Below, in pieces: positions 18,735 to 26,813 of a stretch of DNA of 64,000 nt. The position numbers and the translations under genes are program-made. A model generated the notes under the pieces. The model searched no databases, had not been told where the DNA came from, and saw nothing but the letters and a program-made list of their open reading frames with translations. The DNA is from Cellulomonas fulva (GTDB taxonomy: Bacteria > Actinomycetota > Actinomycetes > Actinomycetales > Cellulomonadaceae). Position 1 is the first letter of the stretch. Every line of letters begins with the position of its first letter. The stretch covers positions 1,984,001 to 2,048,000 of the forward strand of contig NZ_JAHBOH010000001.1 in assembly GCF_018531375.1 (NCBI RefSeq), in the 5' to 3' direction.

Positions 18735-20753
18735 GTGACGACCACGACGCAGCGCCCGGCCCCGACGCCGCCGCCCGACCGGGCCGACCCCGGGGGCTCG
18801 TCCGCGCAGGGGACCGTGCGAGCGGACGGCGCCGCGACGCCTACCCATACCCGCACCCACACCCGCACCGACATCCACCCCCATGCCCCGGACCCGAGCT
18901 CGGCGACGGGGCGCGGGTCCGCGCGCGAGGGCCGCATCCGCGGCCTCGACGGCGTGCGGGCGCTCGCCGTCCTCGCGGTGATCGCCTACCACCTGTGGCC
19001 GCGGACGCTGCCGGGCGGGTTCCTGGGCGTCGACGTCTTCTTCGTGGTGAGCGGCTTCCTCATCACGACGCTGCTGCTGCGCGAGATGGGCCGCCGCGGA
19101 CGGCTGGACATGCCCGCGTTCTGGGTGCGCCGCGCGCGTCGCCTGCTGCCCGCGCTCGCGGTGGTCGTGGTCGGCTCGGTCGTCGCCGCGCGCGTCGTCG
19201 AGCCGGACCTGCTCGTCGGGATCGGGCGACAGGTGCTCGGTGCCGCGACGTTCACCACCAACTGGCTCGAGATCGGGGCCGGCTCGAGCTACTTCGACGC
19301 GACCCAGCCCGAGCTGTTCCAGCCGTTCTGGTCGCTCGCGATCGAGGAGCAGTTCTACCTGCTGTGGCCCCTGGCGCTCGCCGGTCTGCTCGTCGCGCTG
19401 GCCGCGGCGCGGGTGCGGGCGGGCGTGCGAGCCGCGGCCTACGTCGTGGCCGGTGCCGCGGTGCTGTCGGCGGTGCTGATGGCGGCGCTCTACGTCGCGG
19501 GTGAGGACCCGACCCGCGTGTACTACGGCACGGCGACGCACGCGTTCGGCCTGCTCGCCGGCGCGGCCGCGGCGATCGCGTGGGCCGGCGGGGTGCGGCT
19601 GCTGCCCGGGCCCCGGCTCGCGCGCTGGGTGCCCGTGGCCGGCCTGGCCGTGCTCGCGGTGCTGATGGTCACCGTCCGCGCCGAGGGTGCGTTCGCGTAC
19701 CGCGGGGGCATCGCGCTCGGCTCTCTCGCGGCCCTGGCTCTGGTCACCGGGTGCGCGCAGGGCACGCCCGCGCCGGTGCTCCGGGTGCTGGAGACCCGGC
19801 CGGCGGTGTGGGTCGGCGACCGGTCCTACGGGCTCTACCTGTGGCACTGGCCGGTGATCCTGCTGGTCGCGGCCACCTTCGGGGACGTGCCCGGGTCCTC
19901 GTGGCAGTGGCGGACGCCCGTCGTCGCTCTCGTCCTCACGTTCGCGCTCGCGGCGCTCAGCCACCGCTACGTCGAGACCCCCGTGCGCCGTGACGGCCTG
20001 CGCACGGTCGTCGCCCGCGTCCGGGAGGCGCTGCGCGGCGCGGCGAGCCCGCGCCGGACCGGGGCGCGACTGGCCGCGGGAGGCGCCGCGCTGCTGGTCC
20101 TGGGCGCCGTCGTCGTGGTCGTCACCGCACCGTCCCAGACGTCGACCCAGCGCGCCGTGGAGGCCGCCCAGCGGGAGATCGAGGAACGCGCCGCGGCGGC
20201 GCCGGCGCCGGACCCGACCGCCGGCGCCCCGACGGACGACCTCACGACGGCGGCCGCGGCGGACGGGTCCGGCGTCAGCGCGTTCGGTGACTCGGTGCTC
20301 TCGGCCGCGGCGCCCACCCTGTTCACGGACCTGCCCGAGATCGACGTGGACGCCAAGCCGATCCGCAAGTGGGTCGACGCGCCGGCGCTGGTCCGCTCGG
20401 CACGCGACGCCGGCGAGCTGCGGCCCGTCGTGCTGCTGAACTTCGGCACCAACGGGGGCTTCCAGTTCGACGGCTCGCAGGCGGCCGTGGAGGAGACGCT
20501 GGACCTGATCGGTCCGGACCGTCACGTGATCATCTACACGGTCGTCGGCTACAGCTACTGGGTCCCCGAGGCGAACGACGAGCTGCGCGCCCTGGTGGCC
20601 GACCGTCCGAACGTCGAGGTCGTGGACTGGAACGGCTACGTCGCGAAGCACGCGGGCCTGCTGCACGCGGACCGGACGCACCCGAACATGGACGGCGTCG
20701 CGGCGTACTCGACGCTCCTGCAGCAGTCGCTGAGGGAGCTGCGCCGGGGCTGA
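18735..20753 (+). CDS. OatA-like acyltransferase with SGNH domain
   Basis: About 672 residues. An acyltransferase-3 membrane domain (about 60-420, ten or so helices) carries family motifs RIRGLDGVRALAVLAVIAYH, FFVVSGFLIT and FWSLAIEEQFYLLWP. After another helix comes an extracytoplasmic SGNH esterase-like domain. It has Ser520 (FGDSV), Asn in NFGTNGG, and Asp646/His649 in DRTHPN. This architecture is that of OatA-type O-acetyltransferases that move acetyl groups to peptidoglycan or cell-surface glycans. GTG 18735 has GAGG five bases upstream; GTG 18729 is an alternative. The N-terminal tail holds a His/Thr repeat (THTRTHTRTD). Confidence 0.9.
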   Translation: MTTTTQRPAPTPPPDRADPGGSSAQGTVRADGAATPTHTRTHTRTDIHPHAPDPSSATGRGSAREGRIRGLDGVRALAVLAVIAYHLWPRTLPGGFLGVDVFFVVSGFLITTLLLREMGRRGRLDMPAFWVRRARRLLPALAVVVVGSVVAARVVEPDLLVGIGRQVLGAATFTTNWLEIGAGSSYFDATQPELFQPFWSLAIEEQFYLLWPLALAGLLVALAAARVRAGVRAAAYVVAGAAVLSAVLMAALYVAGEDPTRVYYGTATHAFGLLAGAAAAIAWAGGVRLLPGPRLARWVPVAGLAVLAVLMVTVRAEGAFAYRGGIALGSLAALALVTGCAQGTPAPVLRVLETRPAVWVGDRSYGLYLWHWPVILLVAATFGDVPGSSWQWRTPVVALVLTFALAALSHRYVETPVRRDGLRTVVARVREALRGAASPRRTGARLAAGGAALLVLGAVVVVVTAPSQTSTQRAVEAAQREIEERAAAAPAPDPTAGAPTDDLTTAAAADGSGVSAFGDSVLSAAAPTLFTDLPEIDVDAKPIRKWVDAPALVRSARDAGELRPVVLLNFGTNGGFQFDGSQAAVEETLDLIGPDRHVIIYTVVGYSYWVPEANDELRALVADRPNVEVVDWNGYVAKHAGLLHADRTHPNMDGVAAYSTLLQQSLRELRRG

Positions 20754-20829
20754 CGCGCGAAGCACGCCGGCCGGCGCAGGCACCCGTGGCGCGGGCACCC
20801 GTCGCGCAAGGCCGGGCCGCGGGCGACGG

Positions 20830-21357
20830 TCAGGCGGCGGCCGCCCACGCGGACGCCACCGCGCTGCGCACCGCCTCGTCGTCGAGCCCCGCGGCGGACA
20901 GGACCCGGTGGGCGGACGAGTCCGACAGGCGGACGGCCGCCAGCAGCAGGTGGCCGGTGTCGATCCGGCGGTGGCGCAGGCGCACCGCCTCCCGCAGCGC
21001 GACCTCGAGGAGCTTCTTGGCATCCGGGGCGAATGCGCGCGGCCGCGTGGCGGGGGCGCCGTCGAGTGCTCCCTCGCCGAACGTCGACTCGACCTGGTCC
21101 CGCACCGCCGCGAGGTCGACGCCGATCGAGGAGAGCGCCGTCGCGTCGATGCCGCCGGGTGCCTGGTCGCGCGCGAGGCGACGCAGCCCCTCGCCGTCGA
21201 CGCCGCACCGGCGCAGCGCCTCGGCCGCCGGGCCGGACCCCGACACCGCGGCGACCAGGACGTGGACCGAGCCGATGCGGTCGGCGCCCAGCGCCCCGGC
21301 CTCGTCCTGGGCCCGCGTGACGGCCGCGCGTGCGTCCTTCGTGAACCGCTCGAACAT
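20830..21357 (-). CDS. Clp N-domain protein without ATPase
   Basis: 175 residues, essentially two Clp N-terminal repeats and nothing else. The first starts MFERFTKDARAAVTRAQDEA with IGSVHVLVAAV; the second is FAPDAKKLLEVALREAVRL with IDTGHLLLAAV. In ClpA/ClpC this domain binds substrates and adaptors. A stand-alone copy lacks Walker motifs and cannot unfold anything, so it may act as an adaptor, decoy or sensor for protein quality control. The upstream HTH gene ends within the start codon (TGATG, 1 bp shared), so both are made from one message. HTH plus Clp-N pairs recur in actinobacteria but I know of no assigned role. Confidence 0.88.
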   Translation of the reverse strand: MFERFTKDARAAVTRAQDEAGALGADRIGSVHVLVAAVSGSGPAAEALRRCGVDGEGLRRLARDQAPGGIDATALSSIGVDLAAVRDQVESTFGEGALDGAPATRPRAFAPDAKKLLEVALREAVRLRHRRIDTGHLLLAAVRLSDSSAHRVLSAAGLDDEAVRSAVASAWAAAA

Positions 21358-21575
21358 CAGGCCACCCTCTTCCCGTGCTTCTTGTGCACCGCCTGGCGCG
21401 TGACCCCGAGGCAGTCGGCGATCTGCTGCCACGACCAGCCCTGCCGGCGCGCTCGCTCGACCTGGAGGTCCTCCAGCCGGTCGGCGAGCGCGCGCAGCGA
21501 GCGGATCGCCCGCAGGCCCTCCGCGGGCTCGGCGGCCCCGGCCGCGGACAGGAGCGGGTCGGTGTTCTCGGACAT
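21357..21575 (-). CDS. Small helix-turn-helix regulator
   Basis: 72 residues. The C-terminal half is a helix-turn-helix, GWSWQQIADCLGVTRQAVHK, ending in a basic tail KKHGKRVA. The N-terminal half is an amphipathic helix (LRAIRSLRALADRLEDLQVE) likely to dimerise. The gene reads through to the Clp-N start, forming a two-gene operon. Two GTCAAC-N4-GTTGAC palindromes overlap its own promoter, so autoregulation is the simplest reading. The ATG lies six bases after the -10 box TATGTT, so the message is probably leaderless. Confidence 0.85.
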   Translation of the reverse strand: MSENTDPLLSAAGAAEPAEGLRAIRSLRALADRLEDLQVERARRQGWSWQQIADCLGVTRQAVHKKHGKRVA

Positions 21576-21578
21576 TCC

Positions 21579-21621
21579 GTCAACATAGGTTGACGCTCCG
21601 CGGATGTCAACTGGGGTTGAC
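21579..21621 (-). promoter_or_regulatory. Strong promoter with twin operators for the HTH/Clp-N operon
   Basis: On the minus strand TTGACA (21605-21610) and TATGTT (21582-21587) are separated by exactly 17 bases, a near-consensus housekeeping promoter. GTCAAC-N4-GTTGAC occurs twice: 21579-21594 over the -10 and 21606-21621 over the -35, 27 bp centre to centre. The start codon (21575) is six bases beyond the -10. Confidence 0.8.
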
Positions 21622-21627
21622 GGACGG

Positions 21628-22365
21628 TCAGGCCGTCCCGCGTGGCCAGACGCCGTTCGGGAACGCGGTGCCGGAGCCGGCCGCGGCGCCGACCTCGACG
21701 ACGGCGTCGGCCGCCGCCGTCTGGGTGGCGACCAGGGCCGCGACGGCGGCCGAGACGAGGGCGGCGCTCACGGCGGCCTGCTCCACCACGAGCGCCAGTC
21801 CCGCCCAGGAGAAGACCGCCGAGCCGAGCAGGCCGATGGCCGCGATCGACGTGGCGACAAGCTTCGCGACCACCCATCCGAGCGCCAGGTAGAAGGCGCA
21901 ACCGGCGACCGCGCAGGTCGCGAGCGACCGCGAGGCCGTCCTGCCGACCTCCGCCATCTGCTGGGCGGCCGGCGACTGTCCGGCGACCGCCTGCTGGTAC
22001 CGGTCCGCGGCGTCACCGGACCACCACAGAGGCGCGCGCAGCGCGTCCGGCGCGACGGTCGCGGCGACGACGGACGCCGGGGACGCGACCACGTCGGTCC
22101 AGTCGTCGGCCTGGAAGTAGAACCGCAGCGGCGCCGCGATGCCCTGCGCGAGCTCCCGGATCCTGGTCGCGGTGGCGCGCGCCAGCTCGCTCAGGCGGTC
22201 GACGCACCAGCGCAGGCCGTCGGCGAGCGCGTCGGCCACCCACCACTGGCTCAGGGCCGACTCCAGCGCCGACTCGAGCCGGGCAGCGGACTGGTCGAGC
22301 AGGGCGAGGCCCGAGCGGAGCTCGGTGGTCGCTGCGGTGTAGGCGGACGGGGTGAACTGGCTCAC
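21628..22365 (-). CDS. WXG100/ESX-like protein with membrane segments
   Basis: 245 residues. The N-terminal 100 residues are helical (SAYTAATTELRSGLALLDQS), and a WxG-type turn WWSGDAADRYQQAV falls near residue 115, as in ESX/type VII secreted helical-hairpin proteins. The C-terminal third has two to three Ala/Val-rich hydrophobic helices (LATCAVAGCAFYLALGWVVA, IAAIGLLGSAVFSWAGLALV). No toxin domain or catalytic residue is visible. It follows a smaller ESX-like gene by 88 bp on the same strand. GTG 22365 has an AGGAGAGG ribosome site. Likely role: substrate or chaperone of a type VII-like secretion system encoded elsewhere; inference only. Confidence 0.65.
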   Translation of the reverse strand: MSQFTPSAYTAATTELRSGLALLDQSAARLESALESALSQWWVADALADGLRWCVDRLSELARATATRIRELAQGIAAPLRFYFQADDWTDVVASPASVVAATVAPDALRAPLWWSGDAADRYQQAVAGQSPAAQQMAEVGRTASRSLATCAVAGCAFYLALGWVVAKLVATSIAAIGLLGSAVFSWAGLALVVEQAAVSAALVSAAVAALVATQTAAADAVVEVGAAAGSGTAFPNGVWPRGTA

Positions 22366-22453
22366 GATGGCCTCTCCTCGGTCGTCGGTCCGGGTGCGGT
22401 GTGCGGGGCGTCAAGCCGCGGGCGTCGGGCGCCGAGCGTCCTGACGTCGAGGG

Positions 22454-22756
22454 TCAGTACGTGCCGGCCACGTGGTCGGCCACGGCCGCGTCGCGCTGCT
22501 CGTACGCGGTGGCGCTCGTCCGCAGCGCGTCGGCGACCTCGCCCATGACGTCGCGTCCCTCCGCGCACCGCGCCCCCACCCGGTGTGCCGCGTCGCGCGT
22601 CGTGCCCGCCATGAGCGCGAACACGCCCGCCTGCAGGCCGGTCATGCCGAGCGCCGCCGCCGCGCTCGTGATCGCGTCCAGCCGCTGTGCCTGCTCGTCC
22701 CACGTCGTCGCCTCCTGCCGCAGCGCGTCGACGACCACCTCGAGCTCGCCGCTCAC
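22454..22756 (-). CDS. Small ESX/EspC-like helical protein
   Basis: 100 residues, no signal peptide, predicted all-helical: [20 protein letters not shown], then a Gly-Met-Thr-Gly turn ([15 protein letters not shown]) and a second long helix ending [20 protein letters not shown]. The length, spacing of helices and the YxxxD-like YEQRD near the C terminus fit small type VII secretion substrates or partners. It starts at GTG 22756, overlapping by 4 bp a possible 30-codon frame upstream, and precedes the larger WXG-like gene. No secretion ATPase (EccC/EssC) is present in the window. Confidence 0.65.
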   Translation of the reverse strand: MSGELEVVVDALRQEATTWDEQAQRLDAITSAAAALGMTGLQAGVFALMAGTTRDAAHRVGARCAEGRDVMGEVADALRTSATAYEQRDAAVADHVAGTY

Positions 22757-22845
22757 GGCCGCGCTCCGGTCGTCGCTGCGGTCGTGCTGCGCCCGCCGCG
22801 CACCGGCACCGCCTCGCCCGCCGGCATCTCCCCGTCCCTCGGCAT
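22753..22845 (-). CDS. Possible 30-residue leader peptide gene
   Basis: A short frame ([18 protein letters not shown], 30 codons) whose stop overlaps the GTG start of the ESX-like gene by 4 bp and whose ATG follows a GGGGG stretch six bases away. The overlap suggests translational coupling, but the peptide has no recognisable feature and the frame may be fortuitous in GC-rich DNA. Confidence 0.25.
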   Translation of the reverse strand: MPRDGEMPAGEAVPVRGGRSTTAATTGARP

Positions 22846-23002
22846 GGCTGCCCCCGTTCCCTCGACCTCGTCTGCCGTCGGCGGGCGCCCTGGCTGCCCG
22901 TCCGCAGGCACGCTAACGACGCCCGTGAGGGCGCCGAGCGGCACCGGAGAGATCTGTGGAGCGGCGCCCCGGAGCGGGGGCCGGCGTCGCGCACGCCACA
23001 TC

Positions 23003-23039
23003 TCTCGATGTCAAGAAATGTCGGGACGGCGGCTAGCAT
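23003..23039 (+). promoter_or_regulatory. sucCD promoter with TCTCGATGTCAAGA operator-like site
   Basis: TCTCGATGTCAAGA (23003-23016) is a near-perfect inverted repeat lying where a -35 element would be, 17 bases before the -10-like TAGCAT (23034-23039). A sister palindrome sits at the icd promoter. The motif resembles the CTTGA-N2-TCAAG sites of MarR/PecS-type regulators. Confidence 0.55.
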
Positions 23040-23105
23040 CGGTGACGGCGCACACGGCCGCACCGAGGCCGCCGACGCGCGGTCGACGAGAGGAACTGGA
23101 CCACA

Positions 23106-24281
23106 GTGGACCTGTTCGAGTACCAGGCACGGGACATCTTCGAGAAGCACGGCGTACCGGTGCTCGGCGGCATCGTCGCCACCACGCCGGACGAGGCGCG
23201 CACGGCCGCGCAGACGCTGCTGGGCGACCAGCCCGGCGTCGTCGTCGTGAAGGCGCAGGTGAAGACGGGCGGCCGCGGCAAGGCCGGCGGCGTCAAGCTC
23301 GCGCGCTCGGTGGACGAGGCGGCGGAGAAGGCCGGCGAGATCCTCGGCATGGACATCAAGGGGCACACCGTGCACCGCGTGATGATCGCGGCCGGCGCCC
23401 GGATCGCCAGCGAGTTCTACTTCTCGCTCCTGCTGGACCGCGCCGAGCGCCGCTACCTCGCGATGTGCTCGGTCGAGGGCGGCATGGAGATCGAGCAGCT
23501 CGCCGTCGAGCGCCCGGACGCGCTCGCCAAGGTCGCGGTGGACCCGCGGGTGGGCATCGACCAGGCGAAGGCCGACGAGATCGTCGCGGCCGCCGGCTTC
23601 GACGCGGGCATCGCGGGCCAGGTGGCCGACGTGCTGCAGAAGCTGTGGCTCGTCTACCGCGACGAGGACGCGACGCTCGTCGAGGTCAACCCGCTGGTGC
23701 TGACCGAGGAGGGCGAGGTCGTCGCGCTCGACGGCAAGGTCACCCTCGACGCCAACGCCGACTTCCGGCACGCGGACCACGCGGAGCTCGAGGACGCGGC
23801 CGCGGCCGACCCGCTCGAGGCGCGCGCCAAGGAGAAGGACCTCAACTACGTCAAGCTCGACGGCGAGGTCGGCATCATCGGCAACGGCGCGGGGCTCGTC
23901 ATGAGCACGCTCGACGTCGTCGCGTACGCGGGGGAGAAGCACGGCGGCGTCAAGCCCGCCAACTTCCTCGACATCGGCGGCGGCGCCTCGGCCGAGGTCA
24001 TGGCCGCGGGTCTCGACATCATCCTCACGGACCCGCAGGTCAAGTCGGTCTTCGTCAACGTCTTCGGCGGCATCACCGCGTGCGACGCGGTGGCGAACGG
24101 CATCGTCGCGGCGCTCGGCATGCTGGGCGACGAGGCGAGCAAGCCGCTCGTCGTGCGGCTGGACGGCAACAACGTGCTCGAGGGCCGCCGCATCCTCGCG
24201 GAGGCGAACCACCCGCTCGTCACGCTCGCCGACACCATGGACGGCGGGGCCGACAAGGCCGCCGAGCTGGCCAACGACTGA
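23106..24281 (+). CDS. sucC: Succinate-CoA ligase (ADP-forming) beta subunit
   Basis: Beta subunit of succinyl-CoA synthetase, the substrate-level phosphorylation step of the TCA cycle; cytoplasmic, works with SucD. 391 residues, normal length. The ATP-grasp domain begins [19 protein letters not shown] and has the nucleotide-binding [18 protein letters not shown]; the C-terminal ligase domain has [22 protein letters not shown] 23106 is preceded by a GAGAGGA ribosome site. The sucD gene follows after 32 bp with its own ribosome site. Confidence 0.97.
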   Translation: MDLFEYQARDIFEKHGVPVLGGIVATTPDEARTAAQTLLGDQPGVVVVKAQVKTGGRGKAGGVKLARSVDEAAEKAGEILGMDIKGHTVHRVMIAAGARIASEFYFSLLLDRAERRYLAMCSVEGGMEIEQLAVERPDALAKVAVDPRVGIDQAKADEIVAAAGFDAGIAGQVADVLQKLWLVYRDEDATLVEVNPLVLTEEGEVVALDGKVTLDANADFRHADHAELEDAAAADPLEARAKEKDLNYVKLDGEVGIIGNGAGLVMSTLDVVAYAGEKHGGVKPANFLDIGGGASAEVMAAGLDIILTDPQVKSVFVNVFGGITACDAVANGIVAALGMLGDEASKPLVVRLDGNNVLEGRRILAEANHPLVTLADTMDGGADKAAELAND

Positions 24282-24313
24282 GCCCCCGAGACGCAGAGAA
24301 GAGCAGAACTGAC

Positions 24314-25198
24314 ATGGCGATCTTCCTCACCGAGGCCTCCAAGGTCATCGTCCAGGGCATGACCGGCTCGGAGGGCACCAAGCACACGACGCGCATGCTC
24401 GCGTCCGGCACGACCGTCGTCGGCGGCGTGAACCCGCGCAAGGCCGGCACGACGGTCGACTTCCCCGGCGACGTGCAGGTGCCGGTCTTCGGCTCCGTCG
24501 CCGAGGCGATGGCGGCCACCGGTGCCGACGTCTCCGTGATCTTCGTGCCGCCGGCCTTCACCAAGGCCGCGGTCGTCGAGGCCGTCGACGCGGGCATCCC
24601 GCTCGTGGTCATCATCACCGAGGGCGTGCCGGTCGCGGACACGGCCGAGTTCTTCGCGTACGCGCAGGAGAAGGGCGTGCGGCTGATCGGCCCGAACTGC
24701 CCCGGCCTGATCAGCCCCGGGAAGTCGAACGTCGGCATCATCCCCGCCGACATCACCGGCCCCGGCCGCATCGGCCTGGTGTCCAAGTCCGGCACGCTGA
24801 CCTACCAGATGATGTACGAGCTGCGGGACCTGGGCTTCTCGTCGGCGGTCGGCATCGGCGGCGACCCGATCATCGGCACCACGCACATCGACGCGCTCGC
24901 GGCCTTCGAGGCGGACCCCGACACCGACATCATCGTGATGATCGGCGAGATCGGCGGCGACGCCGAGGAGCGCGCGGCCGCGTTCATCCGGGAGAACGTG
25001 ACCAAGCCGGTCGTCGGCTACGTCGCGGGCTTCACCGCGCCCGAGGGCAAGACGATGGGCCACGCGGGCGCCATCGTGTCGGGCTCGTCGGGCACCGCGC
25101 AGGCCAAGAAGGAGGCTCTCGAGGCCGCGGGCGTCAAGGTCGGCAAGACGCCGTCCGAGACCGCAGCCCTCGCCCGGGAGCTGCTCACCCGCGCCTGA
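24314..25198 (+). CDS. sucD: Succinate-CoA ligase alpha subunit
   Basis: CoA-binding and phosphohistidine subunit of succinyl-CoA synthetase. 294 residues. The N-terminal Rossmann domain carries [17 protein letters not shown] and [10 protein letters not shown]; the active-site histidine is His250 in [14 protein letters not shown], the loop phosphorylated during turnover. Co-transcribed with sucC. The next gene (DUF6350) begins just after the stop, but with its own -10-like box, and a strong hairpin lies at 25275-25320. Confidence 0.97.
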   Translation: MAIFLTEASKVIVQGMTGSEGTKHTTRMLASGTTVVGGVNPRKAGTTVDFPGDVQVPVFGSVAEAMAATGADVSVIFVPPAFTKAAVVEAVDAGIPLVVIITEGVPVADTAEFFAYAQEKGVRLIGPNCPGLISPGKSNVGIIPADITGPGRIGLVSKSGTLTYQMMYELRDLGFSSAVGIGGDPIIGTTHIDALAAFEADPDTDIIVMIGEIGGDAEERAAAFIRENVTKPVVGYVAGFTAPEGKTMGHAGAIVSGSSGTAQAKKEALEAAGVKVGKTPSETAALARELLTRA

Positions 25199-25257
25199 TG
25201 CCCGACTCGCCGCGCGGCGTGCGCCGCTCGGCACCGGGCACCGGTGACCATGGCCCG

Positions 25258-26523
25258 GTGAACCTGCTGACCACGAACGCCGACGAGGCGCCGCCCCGAG
25301 CGCGCGCCTCGTCGGCGTTCTTCGTCAGCGCGCTCGACGGGTCGCCGCGCTGGGTCACGGGTGCGCTCATGGCCCTGCAGGGCGCGCTGCTCTCGCTGCT
25401 CGTCGTCGTGCTGCCCGCCGTCGCCGCGTACGTCGCGACGTCGGCGGACCCCGCGAACGAGGGGGTCGAGTGGTTCCGCTCGGTCGTCGTCGCCACCGCG
25501 CTCTGGGTCGCGGGGCACGGCGTCCCGCCCACCGTCGGCACGGTGACCGTGACCGTCGTCCCGCTCGGCGTCACGCTCCTCGCGGTGTTCGGCTGCTGGG
25601 CCTCCGCGCGCCGCTCGGGCGCGCTCGCGCGCGCCACCTACGTCGCCGGCGTCGTCACGTACGCGCTCGTCGTCGCGGTCCTCGCGCTCCTCGTCGGGAC
25701 CGGCGTGGCCGGTGTCCTGCGCGGGCTCGTCGGCGGGGCGCTCGTCGCGGCCACCGGTCTCGGGCTCGGGCTCGTGGCGCGGCCGGGGTCCCCGCGGCTG
25801 CGCGTGGTGCTCGCGCCCGCGCTGCGGCGCCTGCCGCCCGCGGTGGTGACCGGACTGGGTGCCGCGACGGTCGCGTGCGCGTCCGTGGTCGGCGTCGCCG
25901 CCCTCCTGGTCGCGGGCTGGGCGTACCTGGGCCGCGGCACCGTGCAGGCGATCGCCGACGGACTGGCGCTCGACGTGCTGGGCGGCGCCGTGCTCGCGGT
26001 GGCGCAGCTGGCCTTCCTGCCGGTGCTCGTGGTGTGGGCCGTGAGCTGGCTCGCGGGGCCGGGCTTCGCGGTCGGTGCCGGGACGCACTTCGCCCCCGAC
26101 GCGATGACCGGCGGAACGCTCCCCGCGGTCCCGCTCCTCGGTGCGCTCCCCGGCGCGGACGTGACCGGTGGCCCGGCGGCGTTCGCCCCGCTCGTCGTCG
26201 TCGCCGCGGGCGCGCTCGCGGGCTGGTGGCTGCACCGCGCGACGCGACGGGACCCCGCGCGCCGGGCCTGGACCGTGAGCGTCGCGTGCGTGGTCGCCGC
26301 GGCGACCTCGGGCGTCGCGGTGGCCCTCGTCGTGCACCTCGCCAGCGGCGCGATCGGCCCGGGCCGCATGGCCACCACGGGTGCGTCGGCCCTGCTCGTC
26401 GGAGCGGTCGTCGCGGGCGAGGTCCTGCTGGGCGCGCTCCTCGTCGCCGCGCCCGCCGACGCGGTGCTGCGGCGCGCCGTGGCGACGCGTCTGCGGTCGC
26501 TGGCGCACCGCGGGCGCGCCTGA
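25258..26523 (+). CDS. DUF6350 membrane protein (PerM-like)
   Basis: About 421 residues with eight to ten Ala/Val-rich membrane helices starting ALMALQGALLSLLVVVLPAV. The position after sucD and the fold-level look match DUF6350, the family of mycobacterial PerM (Rv0955), which is linked to cell division under stress; function here is inferred from that. The frame opens at ATG 25198 overlapping the sucD stop. GTG 25258 is preferred because GACCAT lies exactly six bases upstream, as at other leaderless starts in this window. Unusually, a perfect 16-bp hairpin lies in codons 6-21 of this form. Confidence 0.8.
   Translation: MNLLTTNADEAPPRARASSAFFVSALDGSPRWVTGALMALQGALLSLLVVVLPAVAAYVATSADPANEGVEWFRSVVVATALWVAGHGVPPTVGTVTVTVVPLGVTLLAVFGCWASARRSGALARATYVAGVVTYALVVAVLALLVGTGVAGVLRGLVGGALVAATGLGLGLVARPGSPRLRVVLAPALRRLPPAVVTGLGAATVACASVVGVAALLVAGWAYLGRGTVQAIADGLALDVLGGAVLAVAQLAFLPVLVVWAVSWLAGPGFAVGAGTHFAPDAMTGGTLPAVPLLGALPGADVTGGPAAFAPLVVVAAGALAGWWLHRATRRDPARRAWTVSVACVVAAATSGVAVALVVHLASGAIGPGRMATTGASALLVGAVVAGEVLLGALLVAAPADAVLRRAVATRLRSLAHRGRA
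25275..25320 (+). terminator. Hairpin at the start of the DUF6350 gene, possible sucCD terminator
   Basis: GAACGCCGACGAGGCG (25275-25290) pairs perfectly with 25305-25320, followed by TTCGTC. It is 77 bases after the sucD stop and looks like an intrinsic terminator, yet it lies inside the open frame of DUF6350 and is read as NADEAPPRARASSAFF. It could end sucCD messages, damp DUF6350 expression, or both. Confidence 0.55.
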
Positions 26524-26533
26524 GCCCCCGTCC

Positions 26534-26813
26534 TCAGGGACGCGTGCGGTCCTCGAGGCGCGTTCGGCGTCCTCGCGCTCGTCGTCGGCGTGCGGGCGCT
26601 CGTCGTGGCGGTGCGCGCCCGTCAGCGCGGCACGCTCACCGGGATGCTGGGCGCGGGCCTCGCGGTGTGCGCCATGTGGCTCGTGGTCTCGCTCGGCATG
26701 ACGCTCATGTGGCCGGCGCAGCTCGACCGGCAGCGCTGCCTCGCGGGCGCGCTGACGATCTCCGCCCGCCAGGCGTGCGAGGCGCAGTTCGAGCAGGACC
26801 TCGACGAGTGGCG
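26534..26813 (+). pseudogene. Inverted C-terminal fragment of a two-helix membrane protein gene
   Basis: On the plus strand, 26560-26813 reads AFGVLALVVGVRALVV, AVCAMWLVVSLGMTLMWPAQ, LDRQRCLAGALTISARQACE, AQFEQDLDEW. This has the charge pattern and helices expected of the C-terminal half of the broken gene lying head-on at 26814-27172 on the minus strand. It has no start of its own and follows the DUF6350 stop in frame. The last codons of the original gene (LEDRTRP and a TGA at 26534-26536) remain on the minus strand at 26534-26557. Re-inverting about 26561-26810 rejoins all three pieces in one frame; see the findings. Confidence 0.7.

Noticed and set aside
18838..18890. CCCAYAC-type short repeats resembling a microsatellite or telomere-like array
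   Set aside because: They lie in frame in the acyltransferase N terminus and encode a His/Thr-rich tail; too short and irregular for anything else.
26561..26810. Site-specific invertible element with a recombinase
   Set aside because: Only three-base GCG microhomology at the ends, no long inverted repeats and no invertase gene nearby; a one-off inversion or assembly fault is more likely.
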